Source: Myxococcales bacterium (GTDB taxonomy: Bacteria > Myxococcota_A > Polyangia > Polyangiales > Houyiibacteriaceae). Taken from it: a stretch of DNA of 6,682 nucleotides. Below the pieces are notes generated by a model, which saw only the letters and a list, made by a program, of their open reading frames with translations, had not been told where the DNA came from and did not search any database. Positions 1 to 4,771 of this stretch are shown here, piece after piece. Position 1 is the first letter of the stretch. Each line of letters opens with the position of its first letter. The stretch spans positions 2,262,882-2,269,563 of the forward strand of contig CP070650.1 of NCBI GenBank assembly GCA_020354595.1, read 5' to 3'. Made by a program: the position numbers and the translations under genes.

Positions 1-87
1 CACGCGTTCGACCTCTGGGTCGGCCAAGCATTCGCAAAGAACACCTTGGCCCACCATGCCGGTCGCTCCGAAGAGGATGACCTTCAT
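1..87 (-). CDS. NAD(P)-binding Rossmann 'epimerase-like' protein, N-terminal 29 codons
   Basis: Only the first 29 residues lie in the window; the rest runs off the left edge. The protein opens with MKVILFGATGMVGQGVLCE, a short beta strand followed by a glycine-rich dinucleotide loop GATGMVG (residues 7-13). This is the start of atypical/extended SDR or NAD(P)H-binding proteins often annotated 'epimerase' or NmrA/TIP30-like. The ATG at 87 is preceded on the minus strand by GAGGA inside CTGAGGACCGTCG. That SD-like motif overlaps the stop codon (97-99) of the upstream SDR gene, and the gap between the two genes is only 9 bases, so the pair is very likely co-transcribed and translationally coupled. 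The substrate cannot be told from the fragment. The Rossmann fold call is firm; the subfamily is inference. Confidence 0.8.
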   Translation of the reverse strand, partial: MKVILFGATGMVGQGVLCECLADPEVERV

Positions 88-96
88 CGACGGTCC

Positions 97-999
97 TCAG
101 ATCCGGAAGTGCACACCGGTGAGGTCTTCGGAGACGTTCCAAAGGCGCTCTGCCACGTTCTCATCGTGAGAGCGTCTATTCGATCTAACCCGCTTCGGCG
201 GGCCGTTCATCTCGAGGAACCCGCTCGGACCGTAGTACTCCGCGACATTGACGCCCGACTCGGTGGCGGCGTAGAGGGTGGGGAGAGCGCCCATCGGTGG
301 GTCTTGGGCGAAGAAGCGATTCAGGAATTTCACACCCTTGGCGTGTGCCTGCAGGTTGGTCTCGGTCCAACCGGGGTGTGCCGCCACGACCAGCGTGTCT
401 CTTCCGGCCCCCGCGAGGCGTCGCTGGAGCTCGTACGTGAACAGGAGATTCGCAAGCTTACTCTGGCCGTATGCGGCTTGCGCATTGTAGCCCTTCTCCC
501 AGTTGAGATCGGAGAAGTCGATCTTGCCGAAGTAGTGGGCGACGCTGCTCACATTGACGATTCGCGAGCCCGGTGTGTCGACGATCAAATCGAGTAGGGC
601 ACCGGTGAGCGCGAAGTGGCCGAGGTGGTTCACGCCGAATTGCGTCTCGAACCCCTGGGTCGTCTTCCCGTAGGGCGGCACCATGATGCCCGCGTTGTTG
701 ATCAAGAGATCGAGCCGCGAGTGCTTGGCTCGAAACGCCTCGGCGAACTGCCGCACGGAGTCGAGATCCGACAGATCGAGCTGCATGACTTCGACTTGGC
801 TGCCCGGGTGCTCGGCGCGGATTTCGTCTGCTTTCGGGTTGGCCTTGTCGAGGCTTCGGCAGGCCATGACTACGGTGGCACCCTTGCCTGCGAGGGCGCG
901 TGCTGTTTCGAAACCGATGCCGCTGTTCGATCCGGTCACGATCGCGACGCGTCCGGTCTGATCGGGAAGTTGCTCTGCGCTCCAGTTGTGCGTGCTCAT
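97..999 (-). CDS. Short-chain dehydrogenase/reductase, retinol dehydrogenase/WWOX-like type
   Basis: A 300-residue NAD(P)-dependent oxidoreductase, probably cytoplasmic. Visible SDR motifs: cofactor loop TGSNSGIG (22-29), an Arg at 48 after the second strand (ACRS) that suggests NADP(H) preference, DL at 75-76, NNAG (101-104), N124 in GVNHLGHF, catalytic Ser at 151/152 (NVSSVAH), and YxxxK as Y177/K181 (YGQSK). The roughly 25-residue gap between Ser and Tyr and the NHLGHF motif are typical of retinol dehydrogenase, protochlorophyllide reductase and WWOX-like SDRs rather than classical FabG-type ones. The frame is open upstream to 1053, but the ATG at 999 is chosen because TGAGGAGT lies 7 bases before it. 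It is the second gene of the minus-strand cluster, 131 bp after the SRPBCC gene and 9 bp before the epimerase-like gene. The physiological substrate is unknown; 'retinol dehydrogenase' is a family label only. Confidence 0.92.
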   Translation of the reverse strand: MSTHNWSAEQLPDQTGRVAIVTGSNSGIGFETARALAGKGATVVMACRSLDKANPKADEIRAEHPGSQVEVMQLDLSDLDSVRQFAEAFRAKHSRLDLLINNAGIMVPPYGKTTQGFETQFGVNHLGHFALTGALLDLIVDTPGSRIVNVSSVAHYFGKIDFSDLNWEKGYNAQAAYGQSKLANLLFTYELQRRLAGAGRDTLVVAAHPGWTETNLQAHAKGVKFLNRFFAQDPPMGALPTLYAATESGVNVAEYYGPSGFLEMNGPPKRVRSNRRSHDENVAERLWNVSEDLTGVHFRI

Positions 1000-1010
1000 C
1001 GTTGACTCCT

Positions 1011-1027
1011 CAGACGCCTTCGGTCTG
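1011..1027 (-). promoter_or_regulatory. Small hairpin abutting the SDR ribosome binding site
   Basis: On the minus strand CAGAC (1027-1023), a 7-base loop and GTCTG (1015-1011) form a 5-bp stem. The AGGAG of the SDR ribosome binding site follows the stem directly. It could modulate access to the start, but a stem this short may also be chance. Confidence 0.25.
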
Positions 1028-1081
1028 CTTCCTCGGTTGCTGCAGGCGCCCACAAGGCGCGAATTCGTGCGCGAGTCGTTC

Positions 1082-1103
1082 GAGACGGGAGAACCTCCGT
1101 TTC
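1082..1103 (-). terminator. Stem-loop after the SRPBCC gene (possible weak terminator or processing site)
   Basis: Positions 1082-1091 and 1095-1103 pair into a 9-bp stem with one G-U wobble, a single bulged G (1089) and a three-base loop. It begins 28 bases after the stop codon of the SRPBCC gene and lies in the 131-bp spacer before the SDR. No T-run follows on the minus strand, so it is not a canonical intrinsic terminator. It could attenuate, or stabilise the upstream mRNA end. A second short stem, 1046-1050 with 1056-1060, lies further along the same spacer. Confidence 0.3.
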
Positions 1104-1130
1104 CGACTCATCTAGGGATCCTCGTCCCGA

Positions 1131-1757
1131 TCAGGCCGCACCGCCAGGGGGTTCGACGATCCGTTGACGCAGGGCGCGCACGGTGCGGCCGGCAGCCCGC
1201 TCGTTCTCTCTGCTGAAGACCGAGGAGGGCAGCGGTAGGTCCGGATCGACGTAGATGTTGAAGTCGATTTCCGTGGCCGCCCCGCCATCGACGGGCGTGA
1301 GGGTGAAGCTCGCGTCGAAAGCGTTGATGTTGCCATCGATGAGTCGGCCCTCCACGACGCGTGCGCTGCCGTCTTGCGGACGCTCGGCGAGGTTCAGCTG
1401 TCCGTAGAGGGTATACATGCCCTTGGCCACGCTGACTTCCATGTAGACCATGGCTTTGGTGCCACGCTGGGCGAGCACTTTGGACCGCGTGAAGTTCGGC
1501 ATGAATTGTACGTAGTTGGCATAGTCCAGCACGATCGGAAGCACTTCGTGGATCGGCTTGTCGACCACGATGACCGCGCGGCCCGCCGCGATGTTCGACC
1601 CTTCGGTTGGGATCTGCGCGGTGAAGATTCCGGCGTTTTCCGCATGAGCGTCCGAGGCGGCGGCGCTGCTCGGGACGCCGACTAGCGCAAATGCGCTCAG
1701 GAGAGCTCCGATCAGGAGGCTCCACGGGACTCGGTTGGGGCTGGAAATGCGGGTCAT
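1131..1757 (-). CDS. Exported SRPBCC (START/cyclase-fold) protein
   Basis: 208 residues. The N-terminus has basic residues (R3, R9), a hydrophobic core from about W12 to V28 and a small-residue stretch SSAAAS at 30-35, so it is a Sec signal peptide with cleavage near residue 34. The mature part contains the pattern AAGRAVIVVDKPIHEVLPIV followed by DYANYVQFMPNFTRSKVL. This is the opening of a Coq10/RatA/polyketide-cyclase-like SRPBCC domain, which forms a hydrophobic ligand cavity. Family members bind lipids, sterols or quinones, but the ligand here is unknown. The frame is open upstream to 1829, but the ATG at 1757 has GAGGAGA 7 bases before it, and the longer start would run through the promoter region. 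It is the first gene of the minus-strand cluster, divergent from tetR and probably TetR-controlled. Fold call good; function unassigned. Confidence 0.82.
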   Translation of the reverse strand: MTRISSPNRVPWSLLIGALLSAFALVGVPSSAAASDAHAENAGIFTAQIPTEGSNIAAGRAVIVVDKPIHEVLPIVLDYANYVQFMPNFTRSKVLAQRGTKAMVYMEVSVAKGMYTLYGQLNLAERPQDGSARVVEGRLIDGNINAFDASFTLTPVDGGAATEIDFNIYVDPDLPLPSSVFSRENERAAGRTVRALRQRIVEPPGGAA

Positions 1758-1819
1758 GTCTGGTCTCCTCGATCTTCCCAAGGTGAAGAATTGGGGGTTG
1801 CTTCTTCGTTCAATCGGAT

Positions 1820-1837
1820 TACACTGCACAGTGTAGT
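1820..1837. promoter_or_regulatory. Putative TetR operator, copy 1
   Basis: The sequence TACACTGCACAGTGTAGT contains the shared core CACAGTGTAGT. Read as a 15-bp palindrome (1823-1837, centre 1830) it has one mismatch against copy 2. Read as TACACTG-CA-CAGTGTA it is a perfect 7+7 inverted repeat. It covers the predicted -10 box of the minus-strand promoter. The centre-to-centre distance to copy 2 is 46 bp. Confidence 0.6.
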
Positions 1838-1857
1838 TTCGTTCTTGAAGGGGTCAA
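1830..1857 (-). promoter_or_regulatory. Sigma-70-type promoter of the SRPBCC/SDR cluster
   Basis: Reading the minus strand, TTGACC (1857-1852, 5/6 to the -35 consensus) and TACACT (1835-1830, 4/6 to -10) are separated by 16 bases. Transcription would start near 1823, giving a leader of about 65 bases before the ATG at 1757. The -10 box lies inside operator copy 1, so repressor binding would block RNA polymerase. This is prediction from motif and position only. Confidence 0.5.
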
Positions 1858-1868
1858 GAGGAAAATGC

Positions 1869-1883
1869 ACTACACAGTGTAGT
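1869..1883. promoter_or_regulatory. Putative TetR operator, copy 2
   Basis: ACTACACAGTGTAGT is a perfect 7+1+7 palindrome centred on 1876, ending 14 bases before the tetR ATG at 1898. It repeats the core of copy 1 in the same orientation and is followed by TTT like copy 1. Its position implies autorepression of tetR. Confidence 0.65.
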
Positions 1884-1897
1884 TTTTGGCTAAGACG

Positions 1898-2512
1898 ATG
1901 GAAATACAAAGAGAATCACGGCTCAACCTCAAACGGGACACCATCTTGGAGGCCGCGATAGTCGCCTTCCGCGACGAGGGGTACGAGTGCACCAGCATGG
2001 ATCGCATCGCCGAACTGGCCGGGGCATCCAAGCGCACCGTCTATAACCACTTCGGCAGCAAGGAGGCGCTCTTCCAGGCGGTCGTCGCCAGGCTTTTCGA
2101 GGCCGCCGCCGCGCTGAAACAGGTCGAATGGGATCCGGAGCGGCCTCTCGAGCACCAACTGGCGGACTTCGCCCGGGCCAAGACTCTCATGGTGGAGGAC
2201 GAGGCCTCCCTCTGTCTCTCGCGTGTCGTTCTCGGCGTGTTCATCAAGCAGCCGGAGCTGATCCAAGAGGTGCTCGCCCGGGCCGCCGAGGACGAGAACG
2301 CTCTGGTCGTTTGGCTGCGACGAGCCCACGACGCCGGGCGTCTCTCGGTTCCCAATCCCGAGCTCGCGGCGAGTATGTTCTGGGCGATGGCCGCCGGCGC
2401 CCTGTTTTGGCCACAGCTCCTCGAGGGCGGGATAGACCCCGCCGAGCGCGACGTCATCATGAACGAGGTGGTTCAGACGTTTCTGGCGCGCTACCGCTCG
2501 GCCTCGGGCTGA
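1898..2512 (+). CDS. TetR/AcrR-family transcriptional regulator
   Basis: 204 residues. The N-terminal DNA-binding domain covers about residues 12-59: a first helix RDTILEAAIVAFRDEGYE, then T32-S33-M34 and RIAELAGASKRTVYNHF (36-52) as the helix-turn-helix, then GSKEALF. This is the classic TetR signature. The C-terminal two thirds is helical and ligand/dimer-forming, and resembles the AefR-like C-terminal domain, though that subfamily is inference. The start is either TTG at 1886 or ATG at 1898; ATG is preferred. Neither has a clear Shine-Dalgarno sequence, and an in-frame TAG at 1880-1882 inside operator copy 2 excludes anything earlier. It is divergent from the SRPBCC/SDR cluster, with two operator-like palindromes between them, so it most likely represses both itself and that cluster in response to an unknown small hydrophobic ligand. 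Its 3' end overlaps the convergent SDR by 22 bp. Confidence 0.93.
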   Translation: MEIQRESRLNLKRDTILEAAIVAFRDEGYECTSMDRIAELAGASKRTVYNHFGSKEALFQAVVARLFEAAAALKQVEWDPERPLEHQLADFARAKTLMVEDEASLCLSRVVLGVFIKQPELIQEVLARAAEDENALVVWLRRAHDAGRLSVPNPELAASMFWAMAAGALFWPQLLEGGIDPAERDVIMNEVVQTFLARYRSASG

Positions 2513-3363
2513 TCCTCGCTCGGCGCCTCGACGTCCGGTTCGGGCGTGGCGTCGCCGGTAGGTCCGGTCCAGTGGGCCATCGAGGTGTCCGCACCAAACA
2601 GATGCGACATCTTGTCGTAGAGGCCCACCGGCAACAGTGCCCGGATGATGGGCGTGAGCTTCACCATGAACGGCTCCAACACGTGGACGGTGTTGCGCTC
2701 TACCGCCTGGACGACTTTTTCAGCCAGGAAGTCCGGCTGGAGAATGGTCGTCGCTTTCGGGGCTTCTGCGCCTTGGAACATCCCTGTCCCAATGTAGCTC
2801 GGGCAGACGATCGTGTGATGCACGTGCTCGTGCCCTCGCAGCTTGAGCTCGGCGCGAATCGACTCGCCAAACCCGATCACCGCCCATTTGCTCGACGCAT
2901 AGGTCGCGCCGTAGGGAAGACCGATCAAACCCGAGGCGCTCGCGATGTGCACGAGATGCGCCTCCGGTCGGGCAATTAGGTCGTCGAGAAACGCGTGAGT
3001 CATCGCGACGAGGCCCAACACGTTGACCTCGTACGTCTTGAAGTGCTGGTCGAGCGGGGTCGTCGCGAACGGGCCCCCAAAGACGACGCCCGCGTTGTTC
3101 ACGAGCACATCGATTGGGCCAGCCTCCGCCGCGATCTGAGCTCGGAGCGATGCGATGCTGGCGGGATTGGTCACGTCGACCTGAAACCCCGAAGCCACCG
3201 CCCCGCGCTCGTCTAGGTGTCTAGTCGCTTCGGCGAGCTTGTCCGCGTTGATGTCCGCGAGGACGATTTCCGCTCCGCGGCCGGCGAACTTCATCGCCAT
3301 CTGCAATCCGATGCCCTGAGCGCCGCCCGTAATCAGCACTCGTTTGCCTTCCAACTTGCTCAT
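2491..3363 (-). CDS. Classical short-chain dehydrogenase/reductase
   Basis: 290 residues, a cytoplasmic NAD(P)-dependent oxidoreductase. Motifs: TGGAQGIG (12-19), an Asp at 37 ending the second strand (LADIN) that favours NAD(H), DV at 63-64, NNAG (89-92), N114, catalytic S142 (HIASAS), Y155 and K159 (YASSK). The Ser-Tyr distance of 13 is that of classical SDRs. The C-terminal region, with PVGLYDKMSHLFGADTSM, resembles membrane-associated HSD17B11/RDH10-like SDRs, but the substrate is unknown. The frame is open upstream to 3588, through the preceding gene. The ATG at 3363 is chosen because the family begins right there (MSKLEGKRVLITGG), although its upstream sequence shows no strong Shine-Dalgarno. 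It lies 56 bp after the fasciclin gene in the same direction and may be read through from it. It is tail-to-tail with tetR, overlapping by 22 bp. Its stop is TAG. Confidence 0.92.
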   Translation of the reverse strand: MSKLEGKRVLITGGAQGIGLQMAMKFAGRGAEIVLADINADKLAEATRHLDERGAVASGFQVDVTNPASIASLRAQIAAEAGPIDVLVNNAGVVFGGPFATTPLDQHFKTYEVNVLGLVAMTHAFLDDLIARPEAHLVHIASASGLIGLPYGATYASSKWAVIGFGESIRAELKLRGHEHVHHTIVCPSYIGTGMFQGAEAPKATTILQPDFLAEKVVQAVERNTVHVLEPFMVKLTPIIRALLPVGLYDKMSHLFGADTSMAHWTGPTGDATPEPDVEAPSEDQPEAER

Positions 3364-3419
3364 GGTCAGCGGATGGTAGCAGGTGTTTCGCCGTCCGGGG
3401 TGATCTAGCGCTCGAGGGC

Positions 3420-3983
3420 CTATTCCTCGGGCGGAAGCAGGACGGTGTCTACGACGTGCACGATCCCGTTCGAGGCCGGGACCGACGCGATGATCGTCGC
3501 GTCGTTGATCTTTATAGTATCGCCCTCGACGTGCACAGTGGTTTTCTTGCCGTTCGCCATCCCGAGCACTTGGCCGTCCTTGAGCCATTCCTTGTCGAGC
3601 GCGGATGTCGTCACGTGGTACTGAAGGATTTGCCGAAGCGTTGCCACGATATCTGGCTTGACGAGATTCTCGACCGTGCCCTCGGGCAATTTCGCGAACG
3701 CGTCGTTGGTCGGCGCGAAAACCGTGAGCGGACCTGACGCCGCAACCGACGTCACGTAGTCAGCCGCCTTGATCGCCGCAACGAGGGTCGTGTGATCCTC
3801 GGAGCGAACCGCAATGCTGACGATGTTGTTCTCGTTGAGCGGAGGAATGTTCGACGCCTCCTTTGCCGGCGCTGCTTCGGCCGGCGCGGGCGCGGCGGGT
3901 GCCGCCTCCTGCTTCTTGCAGCCAAGCGCAAGGAGCCCACACGCTAGTACTCCGATGACCATCACTCTCACAAAACCTCTCAT
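3420..3983 (-). CDS. Fasciclin (FAS1) domain lipoprotein
   Basis: 187 residues. A signal sequence (MRGFVRVMVIGVLACGLLALGC) ends in a lipobox-like ALGC with Cys22 as the likely lipidated residue, followed by KKQ. Residues 26-43 form an Ala/Pro/Glu linker. The FAS1 domain spans about 52-185. Its first conserved block is GPLTVFAPTNDAFAKLP (84-100), then the central YH (122-123) and a final conserved strand NGIVHVVDTVLLP (172-184). Length and block order match single-domain bacterial fasciclins, which act in adhesion or at the envelope; the partner here is unknown. The ATG at 3983 has GGGGAGGA 5 bases upstream. A longer in-frame start at 4040 would run through the predicted promoter and is rejected. 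The gene is divergent from the cytochrome c lipoprotein and followed by an SDR. Cys15 (VLAC) is a less likely alternative lipidation site. Its stop is TAG. Confidence 0.92.
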   Translation of the reverse strand: MRGFVRVMVIGVLACGLLALGCKKQEAAPAAPAPAEAAPAKEASNIPPLNENNIVSIAVRSEDHTTLVAAIKAADYVTSVAASGPLTVFAPTNDAFAKLPEGTVENLVKPDIVATLRQILQYHVTTSALDKEWLKDGQVLGMANGKKTTVHVEGDTIKINDATIIASVPASNGIVHVVDTVLLPPEE

Positions 3984-4025
3984 CACGTCCTCCCCTTCGT
4001 AGGAAGCGCCTCCAAGCGCGTGCGG

Positions 4026-4054
4026 AGTATAGACACACAATTTTCCCCTCGGAA
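4026..4054 (-). promoter_or_regulatory. Predicted promoter of the fasciclin gene
   Basis: On the minus strand TATACT (4031-4026) is a 5/6 match to the -10 box. A weak -35, TTCCGA (4054-4049), lies 17 bases upstream. Transcription would begin near 4019, about 35 bases before the ATG at 3983. The weak -35 lies within an inverted repeat (4041-4062), suggesting activator dependence or repression. Confidence 0.4.
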
Positions 4055-4057
4055 TTG
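4039..4057 (+). repeat. Imperfect direct repeat, copy A
   Basis: AATTTTCCCCTCGGAATTG matches copy B (4116-4134) at 15 of 19 positions in the same orientation, 77 bp away. The conserved blocks are AATTTTC and CGGAAT. It overlaps the fasciclin -35 region. Confidence 0.3.
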
Positions 4058-4062
4058 GAAAA
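4041..4062. repeat. Inverted repeat TTTTCC-N10-GGAAAA in the fasciclin/cytochrome divergent region
   Basis: Six-base arms (4041-4046 and 4057-4062) pair perfectly around a 10-base spacer, so equivalent bases are about 1.5 helical turns apart. This is a shape compatible with a dimeric regulator. The repeat straddles the predicted -35 of the fasciclin promoter. No known operator family is recognised. Confidence 0.35.
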
Positions 4063-4115
4063 AGGGTCTATCGATCTGTCGCGCAAATCCTGCGTCTCTG
4101 GGAACTTGGGCGCAG

Positions 4116-4134
4116 AATTTTCTCTCCGGAATAG
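4116..4134 (+). repeat. Imperfect direct repeat, copy B
   Basis: AATTTTCTCTCCGGAATAG is the second copy and ends 50 bases before the cytochrome c start codon. It may be a regulatory site on the cytochrome side of the divergent region. No convincing sigma-70 promoter for the cytochrome gene could be placed. A GGAACTT at 4101-4107 resembles an ECF-type -35, but no matching -10 was convincing. Confidence 0.3.
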
Positions 4135-4184
4135 CTTGCCCGCCCTACCGATGGGCCTAGACTCCGCCTCGACGAGGAGGGTCC

Positions 4185-4613
4185 ATGCGCGTGAAACTCA
4201 TTGGTTTGCTAATCGGATTGGTCATTGGTGGCGTCATGGGGTGCACCTCGAAGGACGCCGCCCCAGCCGAGCCCAAGGCCGCCGAGCCCGCACCGGCGCC
4301 AGAGCCCGCCGCGGAGCCCGCAGGGGATCCAGTCGCCGAAGCGCAGGACATCTACAAGAACCGATGCACCGTGTGTCACGGCGTCACCGGAAAAGGCGAT
4401 GGCGACGGCTCCGCAGCGCTGGACCCCAAACCGCGTGACTTCACTTCTCCCGAGTGGCAGGCCGAGGTCACCGACGACCACCTGACCAAGATCATTGTTT
4501 ACGGCGGTGCGGCCGTCGGAAAGGCTCCGACCATGCCCGCGAACCCCGACCTCGATGCGAAGCCCGAGGTCGTCGCTGAGCTCGTCAAGTTCATTCGCGG
4601 CCTCAAGAAGTGA
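4185..4613 (+). CDS. Small lipid-anchored monohaem cytochrome c, likely electron carrier for NosZ
   Basis: 142 residues. The signal sequence MRVKLIGLLIGLVIGGVMGC ends in the lipobox VMGC, so Cys20 is the likely lipid anchor. Residues 22-50 are an Ala/Pro/Glu linker. The class I haem domain follows: C61-x-x-C64-H65 (RCTVCHG) binds haem covalently, GKGDGDGSAAL follows it, and M117 in KAPTMPANPDL is the likely sixth ligand. A final amphipathic helix PEVVAELVKFIRGLKK is typical of small cytochromes c (cytochrome c6/c551-like). GGAGG lies 5 bases before the ATG at 4185. Clade II nos clusters commonly include c-type cytochromes (nosC1/nosC2). Its position 158 bp upstream of nosZ on the same strand suggests it passes electrons to NosZ at the membrane surface. 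The haem protein call is firm; the NosZ partnership is inference. Equivalence to a named nosC was not assigned. Confidence 0.93.
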   Translation: MRVKLIGLLIGLVIGGVMGCTSKDAAPAEPKAAEPAPAPEPAAEPAGDPVAEAQDIYKNRCTVCHGVTGKGDGDGSAALDPKPRDFTSPEWQAEVTDDHLTKIIVYGGAAVGKAPTMPANPDLDAKPEVVAELVKFIRGLKK

Positions 4614-4706
4614 CGGCTGCGTAAATCGCTTCTTTGCGGTCGCGACACTCTTGCAAGCGACTGCCCCCTGGCTTACTTATTGCACGCGTTTGGCCGAAAA
4701 TCGGCG

Positions 4707-4723
4707 CCCCTTACGCTGAGGGG
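4707..4723 (+). repeat. Stem-loop 1 of a tandem pair before nosZ
   Basis: CCCCT (4707-4711) pairs with AGGGG (4719-4723) around the 7-base loop TACGCTG. A further G-U pair (4706/4724) is possible in RNA. It shares CGCTGAGGG with stem-loop 2, exactly 34 bp downstream. Confidence 0.45.
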
Positions 4724-4739
4724 TTCGCAGAAGGGTTTG

Positions 4740-4758
4740 TTCCCTTTCGCTGAGGGAA
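4740..4758 (+). repeat. Stem-loop 2 of a tandem pair, adjacent to the nosZ ribosome binding site
   Basis: TTCCCT (4740-4745) pairs with AGGGAA (4753-4758) around the 7-base loop TTCGCTG. Relative to stem-loop 1, the outer C-G pair (4707/4723) is replaced by T-A (4741/4757), a compensatory change that keeps the stem. The stem ends two bases before GAGGAG. AAGGG (4731-4735) can instead pair with CCCTT (4742-4746), giving a competing hairpin. Confidence 0.45.
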
Positions 4759-4771
4759 GTGAGGAGTTGTG

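Larger units (their letters stand above)
4614..4771 (+). promoter_or_regulatory. nosZ leader/intergenic region with several inverted repeats
   Basis: This spacer contains TCGCTT (4626-4631) facing AAGCGA (4655-4660), with the palindrome GTCGCGAC (4639-4646) between them. It also holds a GCCGA-AAA-TCGGC hairpin (4693-4705) and the two related stem-loops described separately. A -35-like TTGCAA (4651-4656) precedes an AT-richer TTACTTAT (4673-4680), but no good promoter pair emerges. No FNR/DNR-type box (TTGAT-N4-ATCAA) is present. nosZ may be read from the cytochrome promoter, a weak local promoter, or both. The nosZ ribosome binding site GAGGAG is at 4761-4766. Confidence 0.4.

Noticed and set aside
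46..597. A 183-codon plus-strand frame across the first SDR
   Set aside because: It is antisense to an SDR with a full motif set and a good ribosome binding site, and has no domain signature of its own.
2128..2979. A 283-codon plus-strand frame over the tetR end and the second SDR
   Set aside because: It is out of frame with TetR and antisense to a clear SDR. The translation is low-complexity Arg/Gly-rich.
4101..4130. ECF-sigma promoter for the cytochrome gene (GGAACTT at 4101)
   Set aside because: The -35-like motif is good but no convincing -10 lies at the right spacing, so it is only mentioned and not annotated as a promoter.
4614..4771. FNR/DNR/NnrR box upstream of nosZ
   Set aside because: No TTGAT-N4-ATCAA-like sequence was found; the inverted repeats present have other sequences.
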